From Neptunicella plasticusilytica (lineage in GTDB: Bacteria > Pseudomonadota > Gammaproteobacteria > Enterobacterales > Alteromonadaceae), in the NCBI RefSeq assembly GCF_047922965.1, contig NZ_CP150481.1:4216001-4280000 (forward strand): a DNA stretch of 64,000 nt. Direction: 5' to 3'. The first letter of the stretch is position 1, and every line of letters begins with the position of its first letter. Below, piece by piece: positions 55,364 through 64,000 of the stretch. The position numbers and the translations under genes were made by a program. The notes beneath the pieces are model-generated. The model worked only from the letters and a program-made list of their open reading frames with translations, was not told the DNA's origin and ran no database searches.

Positions 55364-57058
55364 TTAATACCAGCTAGCTAACAAGCAGACTACCAATAAC
55401 ACGACTATCCACATGCTCGCGGTGCCTGTTGAGGTTGTTTTGGCCAATATTCCCCGCGGCGCATACTGCTTGGAAAGCGTATTACCAAGCTTGGGAATCC
55501 ATCGCATTGCGGTATGATTCAAGTGTTGAACAATGCTAGATGTGCCGGCCATCAAACGTTGTACCGTTCGCGGTACCAAGCGGCGGTATATCCAGTCCAC
55601 ATCCAGATTGACGGAGAGCAATTCCGGCGGATACATCTTGTATAAATTCAGCCACACAAATGCCAGTGCCGAGAAAAACAGTAACTGGGTTTGTGCCAGT
55701 ATATGGGTGGCATCGTACGGGTTGTAGTCCAGTTCATAAGGAAGCAGTTGGTACAATAATTCAGGGAAAATACCAATGGTGATACATAGCGTCGCGGCTA
55801 TGGTCATCGCCAGTAGCATATTAAGTGGAGGCTCTTTGCCTTTTATGCCAGAGTCGTGGGCAAAGAAAGCAAAATAAGGGATTTTGATTCCGGCATGATG
55901 AAATACCCCCGCAGAAGCGAACAGTAACATCAGCCACACCCAGTTATGATCATTATTCAGCGCGGCGCTCATGATCATGGATTTACTCACAAAGCCGCTA
56001 AACAGCGGGAAGGCAGAAATAGAAGCCGCGCCAACAATACATAAAATGGTTGTTTTGGGCATGGATTTGTACAAGCCGCCCAATTCAGAGCCGTTTATCT
56101 TGCCGGTGACATGCAGCACCGCCCCCATCGACATAAACAGCAGGCCTTTAAAAATAACATCGTTAAAGGCATGGGCCACTGCACCATTAATCGCTAACGC
56201 AGTGCCAATACCAATGCCCACCACCATAAAACCGAGCTGATTGATCAAGCTATAAGCCAGTACCCGGCGCAAATCGTTTTCGATTACCGCAAAGAAAATC
56301 GGGAAGCAGGTCATGGCAGCGCCAATATACACCAGTAATTCGGTACCCGGATAGCCACGTGCCAAAGCGTAAACGGCCACTTTGGTGGTAAAGGCGCTCA
56401 GAAAAACCGTACCGGTGGGCGTGGCTTCTGGATAGCCATCCGTTAACCAGTTATGTAAAAATGGGAAGCCACATTTAATGCCAAAGGCAATAAAAATTAA
56501 CCAGCCATGCACTCCAGATAAGCCGATGTCTTCAAAAACAATCGAACCGGACAGACGAGCGTAGGCAATAATGCCGCCGAGCAAGAACAGGCCGGATACA
56601 ACCTGGATCAACAAATAACGCATACCCGCGTGGTAAGATTGCGGGGTACGTCTTGCCCAAATCAGAAATACCGACGTAAGAGCCAGCAATTCCCAAAATA
56701 CAAATAGAGTCAGTAAATCGCCGGCAAACACCGCGCCCAGCGCGCTGCCGGCATAAAGCATACTGGCGGTTTGTTGCATAGGGTCACGCAGGTGTAATGA
56801 ATAAACAATGGCGATAAAGGCAGCCAGATGGAACAGGTAACCAAACAGGATTGCTAACCGGTCGACACGCAATAGACTCAGTTCGAATTCTAGCAAAGAT
56901 ACCACCCAATAACTGCCTTCGGGCGTCAGGTATAAATTAAATGCACCTAGTACCGGTGCAGCCAGCATAATCACGGCTCGCACCCAACCGTTAGTCAATG
57001 CCGCCAACAGCGCAGCGACGAAAAAGATGACAAAGGGGGCCATTTCAGTCGCGAACAT
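55364..57058 (-). CDS. Mrp-type antiporter, third NuoL/M/N-like subunit
   Basis: A 564-residue proton-channel-type membrane protein of the NuoL/M/N fold, probably 14 or more helices. LLTLFVFWELLALTSVFLIW carries the conserved Glu, and FGIKCGFPFLHNWLTDGYPEATP carries the channel Lys. Its C-terminal extension (about 460-564) adds an amphipathic stretch and a last helix (about 545-562). It ends the Mrp operon. The start overlaps the small membrane protein gene by 14 bases. Confidence 0.9.
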   Translation of the reverse strand: MFATEMAPFVIFFVAALLAALTNGWVRAVIMLAAPVLGAFNLYLTPEGSYWVVSLLEFELSLLRVDRLAILFGYLFHLAAFIAIVYSLHLRDPMQQTASMLYAGSALGAVFAGDLLTLFVFWELLALTSVFLIWARRTPQSYHAGMRYLLIQVVSGLFLLGGIIAYARLSGSIVFEDIGLSGVHGWLIFIAFGIKCGFPFLHNWLTDGYPEATPTGTVFLSAFTTKVAVYALARGYPGTELLVYIGAAMTCFPIFFAVIENDLRRVLAYSLINQLGFMVVGIGIGTALAINGAVAHAFNDVIFKGLLFMSMGAVLHVTGKINGSELGGLYKSMPKTTILCIVGAASISAFPLFSGFVSKSMIMSAALNNDHNWVWLMLLFASAGVFHHAGIKIPYFAFFAHDSGIKGKEPPLNMLLAMTIAATLCITIGIFPELLYQLLPYELDYNPYDATHILAQTQLLFFSALAFVWLNLYKMYPPELLSVNLDVDWIYRRLVPRTVQRLMAGTSSIVQHLNHTAMRWIPKLGNTLSKQYAPRGILAKTTSTGTASMWIVVLLVVCLLASWY

Positions 57059-57347
57059 CTGATTCTCCCTCGGCTGATGGTGTCTCTTCGGTTAATTCAG
57101 GAGGATCGTAATAGTGCTCCTCGCGCATTAACACCACTCGCATCCATTTGGCCACAAACACCAGGATTACACAGCCGACAAAACCGTAAATAGGGTAGAA
57201 AGCCCACAGATTTTCCCAGCTGTGATAAACCTTACGGTTGATCACAAAATCGAGAGCAACCAGCAATGCACAGCAGAAGTACAAGCCATGCAAGACCCTT
57301 TTGATGTTTTGCGGTTTATCAAATAAATAGGTTTTTGCTGTTTTCAT
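57045..57347 (-). CDS. Small two-helix membrane protein of the Mrp cluster
   Basis: A 100-residue protein with two helices (about 20-38 and 52-70). The motif FYPIYGFVGCVILVFVAKWM and a following REEHYYDPPE acidic end recur in proteins encoded beside Mrp/NuoL-type subunits (from memory), but no name is fixed. Four-base overlap with the gene before and 14 with the one after place it firmly in the operon; it may be a structural subunit. Confidence 0.82.
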   Translation of the reverse strand: MKTAKTYLFDKPQNIKRVLHGLYFCCALLVALDFVINRKVYHSWENLWAFYPIYGFVGCVILVFVAKWMRVVLMREEHYYDPPELTEETPSAEGESDVRD

Positions 57348-58828
57348 GGTGCAATTCCAACCATCTTCGCCAACTCAAACACAGGTTGCGGAAAAAAGAA
57401 CAACACAACACAACCCAGACTGGTAATGATTATGGCAATCAACGCAGACAAGGGCGCTTCCTGTATTGACGTGGTGGTGTTTTCTGCAGTCGATTGTGCT
57501 GACTTGCCAGGGAAAAATCCGCGGATAGGAATAGGCAATAAGTAGGCGATATTGAGCAATGAACTGATCATTAATGTCGCCATTAACAACCAATATTCGT
57601 TTTCCAGCGCGCCCAGCAATAGGTAATATTTGCTCCAGCTTCCTCCGGTTGGCGGCAGACCGATAATACTGAGCGAAGCAATAAAAAACGCCATCATGGT
57701 AATTGGCATTTGGCGGCCCAGTCCGGCCATTTGACTTATCTGTGTCTTATGGCTGGCGACCAAAATGGCACCGGCACAAAAGAACAGGGTAATTTTACCA
57801 AAAGCATGCATGGCGATGTGCATACTGCTACCAATTAACCCCGCCTCGGTTGCCAGTAACACGCCTAGGCTAATATAGGCTAACTGACTGATGGTTGAGT
57901 ATGCCAAACGGACTTTGAGATTGTCTTGGCGCATTGCGATTAGCGATGATGCTAAGATAGTAAAAGCGGTCAGGTAAAGCAGAAAATCGGTGGTAATTAA
58001 TTCACCAATGGTATCCAGCCCAAAGATATACACCAGCGTTTTGATTAGTGTAAATACACCGGCCTTTACCACTGCTACGGCATGTAATAGCGCGCTGACC
58101 GGTGTTGGTGCCACCATGGCGGAGGGTAACCAGCGATGAAAAGGCATCATTGCCGCTTTACCAATGCCAAAAACGAACATCACCAGTAGAATCGCCAGCC
58201 ATAACGGCGAGGCATCATTACTAAAAACACCACCAGGGGTAAAAGAGAGGTTACCGGCAATCGCCCAAGTGCCAATCAGAGCGGGCAGGAAAAACACAAT
58301 AGAAGTACCAAGCAGGATCCTCAGATAAGTTCTACCACCGCGCAGGGCTTTATCGGTACCTGCGTGCGTAACCAACGGATAAGTCGCCAGCGTCAGGACT
58401 TCATAAAAGATAAACAGGGTAAACAGGTTTTCAGACAATGCGATGCCCATCACGGCAAAAATAGAAACAGCAAAAAAGGTATAGAAGCGGGTCTGGTTTT
58501 GTTCTTCATGACTACGCATATAACCGATGGCGTACAACGTGGTGACTATCCACAAAAAGCTGGCAATCAGTGCAAATAACACACTTAACGCTTCAGCTTT
58601 AAAGCTGATATTCAGCCCGGGTAGCAGCGTTATCCAGCTAACTGTGTCAGTTTGGCCGCTGATAGTTTGCTGATATAACAGGTAAACTAGGATAAAAACA
58701 CCACTGGCGACGGTTAATGAAATGGCTTCTCTTAAATTGGGATGACGTTGAGCCAACATGACGCCCACGGCCGTGAGCAGCGGCAACAAAATAATGCACT
58801 GGATTAACATTTCGACGGATAGGTTCAT
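57344..58828 (-). CDS. Mrp-type antiporter, second NuoM/L-like subunit
   Basis: A 494-residue membrane protein of the NuoM/NuoL/MrpD fold. LFTLFIFYEVLTLATYPLV has the conserved Glu; KAAMMPFHRWLPSAMVAPTPVSALLHAVAVVKAG has the channel Lys and the loop-His cluster, read here as KAAMMPFHRWLP and ALLHAVAVVKAG. It resembles the N-terminal NuoL-like part of MrpA more than MrpD. It overlaps the previous gene by four bases. Confidence 0.92.
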   Translation of the reverse strand: MNLSVEMLIQCIILLPLLTAVGVMLAQRHPNLREAISLTVASGVFILVYLLYQQTISGQTDTVSWITLLPGLNISFKAEALSVLFALIASFLWIVTTLYAIGYMRSHEEQNQTRFYTFFAVSIFAVMGIALSENLFTLFIFYEVLTLATYPLVTHAGTDKALRGGRTYLRILLGTSIVFFLPALIGTWAIAGNLSFTPGGVFSNDASPLWLAILLVMFVFGIGKAAMMPFHRWLPSAMVAPTPVSALLHAVAVVKAGVFTLIKTLVYIFGLDTIGELITTDFLLYLTAFTILASSLIAMRQDNLKVRLAYSTISQLAYISLGVLLATEAGLIGSSMHIAMHAFGKITLFFCAGAILVASHKTQISQMAGLGRQMPITMMAFFIASLSIIGLPPTGGSWSKYYLLLGALENEYWLLMATLMISSLLNIAYLLPIPIRGFFPGKSAQSTAENTTTSIQEAPLSALIAIIITSLGCVVLFFFPQPVFELAKMVGIAP

Positions 58829-60306
58829 TGGCTACCTCCCATCAGGAAACTGGCAGCACTGGCACTGGCTTCTAGCGGCAGGCGAGTATCGATACCAAAG
58901 TAGATATTGGCCAGTACCAATATCCACACCGGGATCAGTAAACTGAGCGGCGCTTCGTTAATTTGGGTGGAGGCTTTCGAATTCACATCGGCTTTGCCGA
59001 AATAGGCACTTTCTACCAACGCCCACACATAATAAACCGCCAGTAGTGAACCTATTACAATCAATAATGCTACCGGCCAGAGTCCGTTCTGAAAACTGGC
59101 CAGTACCAGATACCACTTGCTGATAAAGCCTACCGTAAGGGGCACGCCAATCAGGCTAAGACCCGCAACGACAATCGCCGCCATGGTCCAGGGCATGTGT
59201 TTAGCCAACCCATTAAAACTAGCACGGTCTGTACTACCGATGCGGTAAACAACCGCCGCCAGCGCAAGAAATAACGCGCCTTTCATTAACGCATGATTAA
59301 ACAAGTGCAGCAGTGTCGCTTGCAGGCCTAGGCTGGTTCCGATACCGATGCCAATGATCATGTATCCAATTTGCGCAACACTTGAGTAGGCAAACAGGCG
59401 CTTTATATTTGGCTGCTTAATGGCCACCATGGAGGCGACAAATATGCCCATCAGGCCCAGAGTGATAAAAAGAGGCTGAATGATTTCTTTGCCGAAATCA
59501 TCACCAAAAATTGAAAAATGCAGACGGATCAGCAGATATATCGCCACTTTTGTGGCGGTTGCTGCCAAAAAAGCGGTGACCATTGAGGGTGCATAGGTAT
59601 AGGTATTGGGCAGCCATAGGTGTAACGGGAACAACGCCAGTTTCAACCCTACGCCCACAATCATAAAAGCAAAGGCGGTGTAAACTGAGCTTGAATCAGT
59701 TCCCTGTGGAAGGCGTTCGGCGACATCCTGCATATTTAAGGTGCCAGTTAAACTGTATAACAAGCCAATGCCAATCAGCAGGAAGGTGGCGCCGATGGTG
59801 CCAAGAATTAGGTACTGATAAGCCGCCAGCAAAGCACGGCGATCTCGACCAAAGGCAACCAGCGCATAAGTAGCCAGCGAAGATATTTCCAGAAAAACAA
59901 ACACATTGAAAATATCACCGGTGGCAACAATACCTAATAAACCCGCCAAACAAAGCAGGTATAGGACATAAAAAAGGCTTTGTTTATCGTCGGCAATCTC
60001 CTGGCGGATACCGGTGTTTGCGGCCAACAATACGACCGTACCGATGGCACTGACAATTAACAACACATAGGCAGACAGTAAGTCAATGCGATACTCAATT
60101 CCCCAGGGTGCGTCCCACCCACCAAGCATATAGCTGATCACCCCGCTTTGCTGAACCTGGTATAACAGCAAACTACTGATTAACAGTGATACCCCCCCGG
60201 CAAAACAGGCAAGCAACCAAGATAATCTGGGGTTATTTAACAGCAGGCAGGCCGGTGCCGCCAGTAATGGCACAATCACCTGTAAAATGGGTAAATGACT
60301 TAACAT
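58825..60306 (-). CDS. mrpD: Mrp-type antiporter subunit D
   Basis: A 493-residue MrpD-type subunit with NuoN/M-like helices. FVFLEISSLATYALVAFG holds the conserved Glu, and KLALFPLHLWLPNTYTYAP the channel Lys. In Mrp complexes this subunit takes part in proton movement coupled to sodium or potassium export. It overlaps the C gene by seven bases and the next gene by four. Confidence 0.94.
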   Translation of the reverse strand: MLSHLPILQVIVPLLAAPACLLLNNPRLSWLLACFAGGVSLLISSLLLYQVQQSGVISYMLGGWDAPWGIEYRIDLLSAYVLLIVSAIGTVVLLAANTGIRQEIADDKQSLFYVLYLLCLAGLLGIVATGDIFNVFVFLEISSLATYALVAFGRDRRALLAAYQYLILGTIGATFLLIGIGLLYSLTGTLNMQDVAERLPQGTDSSSVYTAFAFMIVGVGLKLALFPLHLWLPNTYTYAPSMVTAFLAATATKVAIYLLIRLHFSIFGDDFGKEIIQPLFITLGLMGIFVASMVAIKQPNIKRLFAYSSVAQIGYMIIGIGIGTSLGLQATLLHLFNHALMKGALFLALAAVVYRIGSTDRASFNGLAKHMPWTMAAIVVAGLSLIGVPLTVGFISKWYLVLASFQNGLWPVALLIVIGSLLAVYYVWALVESAYFGKADVNSKASTQINEAPLSLLIPVWILVLANIYFGIDTRLPLEASASAASFLMGGSQ

Positions 60307-60650
60307 CCGAGATCCTTCTCCTGTAACTCGACATCTTCCACTGTGCTGTAAGCTTGTTTGATTCTGACCACTAGCGACAGTGCCAGTGCCATAGTGGCGA
60401 TACCGACCACAATAGCAGTGAGGATCAGTACATGGGGTAACGGATTAGAATAAAGACTTGCTGTATCTGAAAAGATCGGTGCTGTACCATCTTTGACCTT
60501 GCCGACACTGATATAAAAAATAAATACTGATGTCTGGAAAATATTCAGACCCAACAGCTTTTTGATTAGGTTACTTTGCGTGATGACAATGTATAGGCCT
60601 ACCATCATCAACACGATAACCATCCAGTAGTTGTATAAATCGAAAAACAT
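60300..60650 (-). CDS. mrpC: Mrp-type antiporter subunit C
   Basis: A 116-residue NuoK-like, three-helix subunit (YWMVIVLMMVGLYIVITQSN, IFQTSVFIFYISVG, HVLILTAIVVGIATMALALS). The Glu expected mid-membrane in NuoK is not obvious, but MrpC shares this fold. One-base overlap with the A'B gene stop (TAATG) and seven with mrpD. Confidence 0.93.
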   Translation of the reverse strand: MFFDLYNYWMVIVLMMVGLYIVITQSNLIKKLLGLNIFQTSVFIFYISVGKVKDGTAPIFSDTASLYSNPLPHVLILTAIVVGIATMALALSLVVRIKQAYSTVEDVELQEKDLGC

Positions 60651-61666
60651 TATTGTTCTCCAAGCTGAGACTCTGCCTGTTGAGAAAAAGCAAAGAAAAT
60701 CAAAATCATGCCTGCAGCAATAGTGATACCGACTCCCAACTCAATAACTAAAATACCGACGTGCTGCCCGACAACGGCATCACTAGTCAACACTGAGTAA
60801 TCCAAAAAGTTGCCGCCAGACAACATGCTGACCACACCTGTCGAACCATAAATAAATACCCCGATTGCACACAGCAATCTCAATACGGTGGGTTTCATGA
60901 CGTCACGGGCTTTATCCAACCCATACAGCATGGTGTAGAGAATAATGCCTGCCGCAAAGATAACGCCGGCCTGGAAGCCCCCGCCTGGACCATATTCGCC
61001 ATGAAATTGCACATAAAAAGCAAACAATAAAATCAGCGGAATCAATATTTTGCTGACGATGCGCAAAACATGGTGATCGCACATATCGTTTTTGTTGACT
61101 CTGACTGAGGGTGTGACGGAAGAAAAAAGCTGGCTGGAGAACAGAGCCAGCACGCCCATAGCGGCGGTAAAAATAACCAGTACTTCGCCCAAGGTGTCAT
61201 AACCGCGATAACTGGCTAACACCGAGGTAACCATATTGGGTATGCCAATTTCCTCTGGAGACTGCTCAATATAGCGAATATTGACATGTTGCTGGGCTGG
61301 CGCTTCAGCCGAGCCGAATGCTGGCATATCCAGGGTGCCGTATACCAATACACCGGCGGCAACTGCCAGCAAGATAACCATACCTGCTTTCTTTAAAGTC
61401 TCCGATTTGTTTGTACGGCATTCATTTTTTTCATAACGGCCCGTGATCTGCAGAACCATCAGCATCAGTAACGGGAAAATTCCGGCTCCTACCGCAGCCT
61501 CGGTAAACGCCACATCAACCGCATCCATGGCAACAAAAAAGCTGGCCGACAACAATCCGTACATGCCGCTTAACATCACAGCAGCAAAGAGATCTGCTAC
61601 CCGGGCAATGGCGATTGCAGTAACAACCAATAACATCAGCAATGTAATATCGAAAACCTGTGAGAT
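60650..61666 (-). CDS. Mrp antiporter A'-B subunit (DUF4040 plus MnhB)
   Basis: A 338-residue membrane protein if it starts at ATC 61666; 330 from TTG 61642. The first part (about 1-80) is the DUF4040 domain, the C-terminal piece of MrpA (FVAMDAVDVAFTEAAVGAG). The second (about 190-335) is MnhB (HGEYGPGGGFQAGVIFAAG). So the full MrpA is absent: its NuoL part is replaced by a separate subunit. AAGGAG ends seven bases before the ATC, and no ATG, GTG or TTG is near that site; the first helix also begins before TTG 61642. Confidence 0.9.
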   Translation of the reverse strand: MSQVFDITLLMLLVVTAIAIARVADLFAAVMLSGMYGLLSASFFVAMDAVDVAFTEAAVGAGIFPLLMLMVLQITGRYEKNECRTNKSETLKKAGMVILLAVAAGVLVYGTLDMPAFGSAEAPAQQHVNIRYIEQSPEEIGIPNMVTSVLASYRGYDTLGEVLVIFTAAMGVLALFSSQLFSSVTPSVRVNKNDMCDHHVLRIVSKILIPLILLFAFYVQFHGEYGPGGGFQAGVIFAAGIILYTMLYGLDKARDVMKPTVLRLLCAIGVFIYGSTGVVSMLSGGNFLDYSVLTSDAVVGQHVGILVIELGVGITIAAGMILIFFAFSQQAESQLGEQ

Positions 61667-61696
61667 GTTATCTCTCCTTAAAAGCGCTAAAAGCAG

Positions 61697-62032
61697 CTAC
61701 TGTGGTGACGAAGATTCTGAATGTTCATTTTGGGTAACAGGCGTCAATTTGCCATGCAGGGCAGATTTGGCCAGCGCATGGCTGGCGGTAGGACTGGTGA
61801 GCATGATAAACAGTAATATCAACACTAATTTGAACAGCACCAGTCCCCATCCAGCACTCAGCATGAGCCCAATTAAAATAAGACTTGTCGCCAGTGTTTC
61901 GGTAATGCCTGCTGCGTGCATACGAGTAAAAAAGTCCGGGAAGCGCAGTAAGCCAACGCCACCAGACAAAATCAGTAGAGCCCCGAATATAAAACAGATT
62001 GAGCTGATCAGTTGAATAATTGAATCCATCAT
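61697..62032 (-). CDS. mrpG: Mrp-type antiporter subunit G
   Basis: A 111-residue, three-helix subunit. GGVGLLRFPDFFTRMHAAGITETLATSLIL is the MrpG hallmark (read as LLRFPDFFTRMHAAG). It overlaps the F gene by four bases. The hydrophilic C-terminal tail ends in Ser and Glu. Confidence 0.94.
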   Translation of the reverse strand: MMDSIIQLISSICFIFGALLILSGGVGLLRFPDFFTRMHAAGITETLATSLILIGLMLSAGWGLVLFKLVLILLFIMLTSPTASHALAKSALHGKLTPVTQNEHSESSSPQ

Positions 62033-62301
62033 GACTCTGACTCACTGCACCTGTTATCGCTGTACTCGAAATAGCGCAACACACCAATAACACTGATAAA
62101 ATTAATCAGCGCATATACCAGCGCAATATCCAGAAAGTCAGGTCGCCCAAACAGGAATCCCATTACTGCAATCAGCAAAACAGTTTTGGTGCCAAACAAA
62201 TTGACCGCTAAAATCCGGTCGTAGATACTCGGGCCTAGTAGCGCTCTGAGCAACGCCATCAACATAACGGTTAACAACACAACGGCTAACATGATTAACA
62301 T
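62029..62301 (-). CDS. mrpF: Mrp-type antiporter subunit F
   Basis: A 90-residue, three-helix subunit with the family pattern LLGPSIYDRILAVNLFGTKT and DIALVYALINFISVIG. The ATG at 62301 directly follows the E-gene stop TAG, so translation is coupled. Confidence 0.94.
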   Translation of the reverse strand: MLIMLAVVLLTVMLMALLRALLGPSIYDRILAVNLFGTKTVLLIAVMGFLFGRPDFLDIALVYALINFISVIGVLRYFEYSDNRCSESES

Positions 62302-62775
62302 CTACATCTCCAGCCGGTTTACCTGACGCGCCATTTCACCCTGTCGCAGTTCTTGCATACTGTCAGCCGTTAATGAATGGATCAGTACCGAATCCGGCTG
62401 TATATTCATCGCCACAGTACCTGGGGTCAAAGTGATAGAGTTGGCGTAAATAACCTTGCCGATTTCGCTTTGCTGGCCAATGGGGATTGTGGCTACGCAA
62501 GGGCTAATTGACTGATTGCCACGCCAGACATGTACGACAACATCAATATTGCTTCGGATGATTTGTTTGGCTAACCAAAAATAGTAGGCGGGCAATTTGC
62601 GACTTAAGTGTAGCGGCTGGGATTCGTCATCGATAATGCCCATGCGCAATGAAAGCCAGATCACAAAAAACACCGACAACAGCCCTAACGTCAACAATAA
62701 TGGTGTATAGATCCCTGAATTACACAACCATAAAACGGCTAGCACAAAAAACAGGCTAATGATGTGTTTATTCAT
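62302..62775 (-). CDS. mrpE: Mrp-type antiporter subunit E
   Basis: A 157-residue subunit with two N-terminal helices and a cytosolic domain (YANSITLTPGTVAMNIQPD is the MrpE signature). ATG 62775 lies behind GGTGGAG; a GTG at 62787 overlaps that site and is rejected. It opens the cluster in the order E-F-G-A'B-C-D-D-small-D. The first gene upstream is the Rap1a-like one, 94 bases away. Confidence 0.93.
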   Translation of the reverse strand: MNKHIISLFFVLAVLWLCNSGIYTPLLLTLGLLSVFFVIWLSLRMGIIDDESQPLHLSRKLPAYYFWLAKQIIRSNIDVVVHVWRGNQSISPCVATIPIGQQSEIGKVIYANSITLTPGTVAMNIQPDSVLIHSLTADSMQELRQGEMARQVNRLEM

Positions 62776-62869
62776 TGATAACTCCACCGGATTTTTTTTT
62801 CAAAACAGCGACTTTGAAAGCGGTGATGACAAGCAAAACCATTGTGGGTAAACGAGCACATATATTCAG

Positions 62870-63313
62870 CTATTTGATACACTGGAAATGTTGTTGCAAA
62901 ACGTCTTTAAGCAGATTTTCCGCTAACTTATCAGTAGCAGGCTTGTGTTGACTGATCAGTAATGCAATGTCTTCAATGGTGATGTCCTTAGGGATGCAAT
63001 AACTAATGTCTCCCGATATTTGATATTTTTCCAATAAACCGCCGGCACGCGAATGTAGCGCTTTTTGTCTAAATGTCGCAGCGGGTAATTGGTCAGCTCG
63101 ATATAATTCTTCGCCTGCCAGAAAACCTTTAAGGTACATCGCGCAAAGTGCTCTATCGTTGTTAACGGTTGGGCTGTCTTGTTCAATCTCAAATGCGTTG
63201 CAAACGGCTTGTATATCTGCACCGTTCAGTTTCTCTATTGCTTGCGCCTGACCTGAGATAAATCCGGCCAACACAACTACCCATAAAATTTGCACCAGTA
63301 TGTTTTTCAGCAT
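62870..63313 (-). CDS. Rap1a/Tai-like exported protein
   Basis: A 147-residue exported protein. The signal peptide ends AQA near residue 25. The mature part has a pair of cysteines (AVCNAF and ALCAMYLKGFLAG), then YCIPKDITIEDIALLISQHKP, and a final Cys near the end; this layout recalls the Rap1a/Tai domain known from immunity proteins to type VI amidase effectors. No effector or secretion gene is nearby, so an immunity role is not supported. ATG 63313 has GGAG six bases before; the ATG at 63325 contains that site. Confidence 0.6.
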   Translation of the reverse strand: MLKNILVQILWVVVLAGFISGQAQAIEKLNGADIQAVCNAFEIEQDSPTVNNDRALCAMYLKGFLAGEELYRADQLPAATFRQKALHSRAGGLLEKYQISGDISYCIPKDITIEDIALLISQHKPATDKLAENLLKDVLQQHFQCIK

Positions 63314-63497
63314 GGTCTCTCCCATTTATTTTGAAAACTAAGCGCATGTATGGATTCTGGCATTGTTACTATTGGAAAAGATTGTCAAAAATGTAAAAAA
63401 GTGTCGCAATGGCTGGAGCGCATATTTTTTTGCATGCGGGTGTTGTATGTTAGCTGCTATTTAAAGATAAACAGACCTTAGGGATTCCATCACTATA

Positions 63498-64000
63498 ATG
63501 CCCAACACAACCCCGTCGATCGCACCGAACGTATTGATTGTTGACGACAATCAAGATATTCGTGAGCTGGTTTCTCAATTACTGCAAGCCGAAGGGTACT
63601 CTGCCACCACAGCAGTGGATGGTGAAGATATGTGGCAGGTATTGAGTCAACAAAAACCCGACATCGTACTGCTTGATGTCATGCTACCGGGTAAAGATGG
63701 TTTTGAACTTTGCCGACAACTCTGTGCTGATCCCAATATGCCGCCCATCATCATGCTAACCGCCAAAGATGAAGAAATTGATCGGGTCGTCGGGCTGGAA
63801 GTGGGAGCTGATGATTATATTGTTAAGCCCTTTGGCCGACATGAATTGATTGCCCGGATTAAGGCAGTATTAAGACGGGTAAAGTCAGGTAGTGGTCAAA
63901 CAGGAAAAGGGGTGTATTGCTTCTCGGGAATGAGTTTCAAACCCAGCCAGATGGAAGTCTGTGATAGCGCTGGAACAAGCATTCCACTTTCTACCAGCGA
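63498..64000 (+). CDS. OmpR/PhoB-family response regulator, cut by the window edge
   Basis: An open frame from ATG 63498 that leaves the window after about 167 codons. The receiver domain (about 12-125) is complete: VDDNQDIREL, the phospho-acceptor Asp in LLDVMLPGKDG, the Thr in IIMLTAKDEEIDR and the Lys in YIVKPFG. The linker and the first strand of an OmpR-type winged-helix domain (SGMSFKPSQMEV) follow. It probably pairs with a kinase beyond the edge. AGGGA lies upstream of the start. Confidence 0.93.
   Translation, partial: MPNTTPSIAPNVLIVDDNQDIRELVSQLLQAEGYSATTAVDGEDMWQVLSQQKPDIVLLDVMLPGKDGFELCRQLCADPNMPPIIMLTAKDEEIDRVVGLEVGADDYIVKPFGRHELIARIKAVLRRVKSGSGQTGKGVYCFSGMSFKPSQMEVCDSAGTSIPLSTS

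Noticed and set aside
1..64000. CRISPR arrays, tRNA or rRNA genes, insertion sequences, prophage
   Set aside because: No regularly spaced repeats, cloverleaf sequences, transposase or phage genes were recognised; the genes are ordinary chromosomal types with even composition.

Overview
The window reads as chromosome of a marine-type gammaproteobacterium, most likely Alteromonadales or a near relative (inferred). The reasons are the gmk-rpoZ-spoT-ridA-recG block, the hemC-hemD-hemX-hemY order, a SelO, c-di-GMP enzymes with 7TM-DISM and REC inputs, and a TonB receptor locus run by a FecI/FecR pair. Base composition looks even. I saw no insertion sequence, prophage, CRISPR array, rRNA or tRNA. 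Coding density is very high, and no gap exceeds about 300 bases.

Layout. 1-3.5 kb: an edge-cut membrane protein and a large GGDEF/EAL protein. 3.7-11.3 kb: selO, a small cytochrome c, a REC-like small protein, recQ, a PaaI-type thioesterase, rarD, rhlE and an NYN-domain protein. 11.3-17.4 kb (minus strand): a TSUP permease, two GGDEF proteins, uvrD behind a good LexA box, and yigZ. 17.4-27.9 kb (all minus): a cell-surface-signalling locus. It has an ECF sigma factor, a FecR anti-sigma factor, a secreted SGNH/LamG esterase, an STN-type TonB receptor, a periplasmic alpha/beta hydrolase, a DASS symporter and an AEC transporter. Three of its leaders carry a similar 28-29 base motif that may be the ECF promoter.

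27.9-32.3 kb: a BaiN-type flavoprotein, then two tandem DUF3718 genes. Each gene carries the same upstream element and the same structured 3' RNA, and the stem of that RNA shows compensatory changes between the copies. This is the best candidate in the window for something undescribed. A periplasmic binding-like protein, a Prx5 peroxiredoxin and a DUF3224 protein follow. 32.4-39.6 kb (minus): rsmJ, recG, a thioredoxin-fold peroxiredoxin, ridA, spoT, rpoZ and gmk. 39.8-42.7 kb: cyaY, a carboxylesterase, a DUF2914 protein and a secreted amidohydrolase.

43.0-46.9 kb: a marR-emrA-emrB efflux operon with a consensus promoter, then an EAL protein. 47-51 kb: hemC, a hemD-hemX fusion that keeps an internal ribosome binding site and ATG, and hemY. 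51.2-55.2 kb: proA, an EamA transporter whose ribosome binding site lies inside proA's terminator, a DUF21/CBS protein, a repeat-like hairpin and an ABM-domain protein. 55.4-62.8 kb (minus): a tightly overlapped Mrp-type cation/proton antiporter operon (E, F, G, A'B, C and three D-like subunits plus a small membrane protein). 62.9-64 kb: a Rap1a-like secreted protein and a response regulator cut by the window edge.
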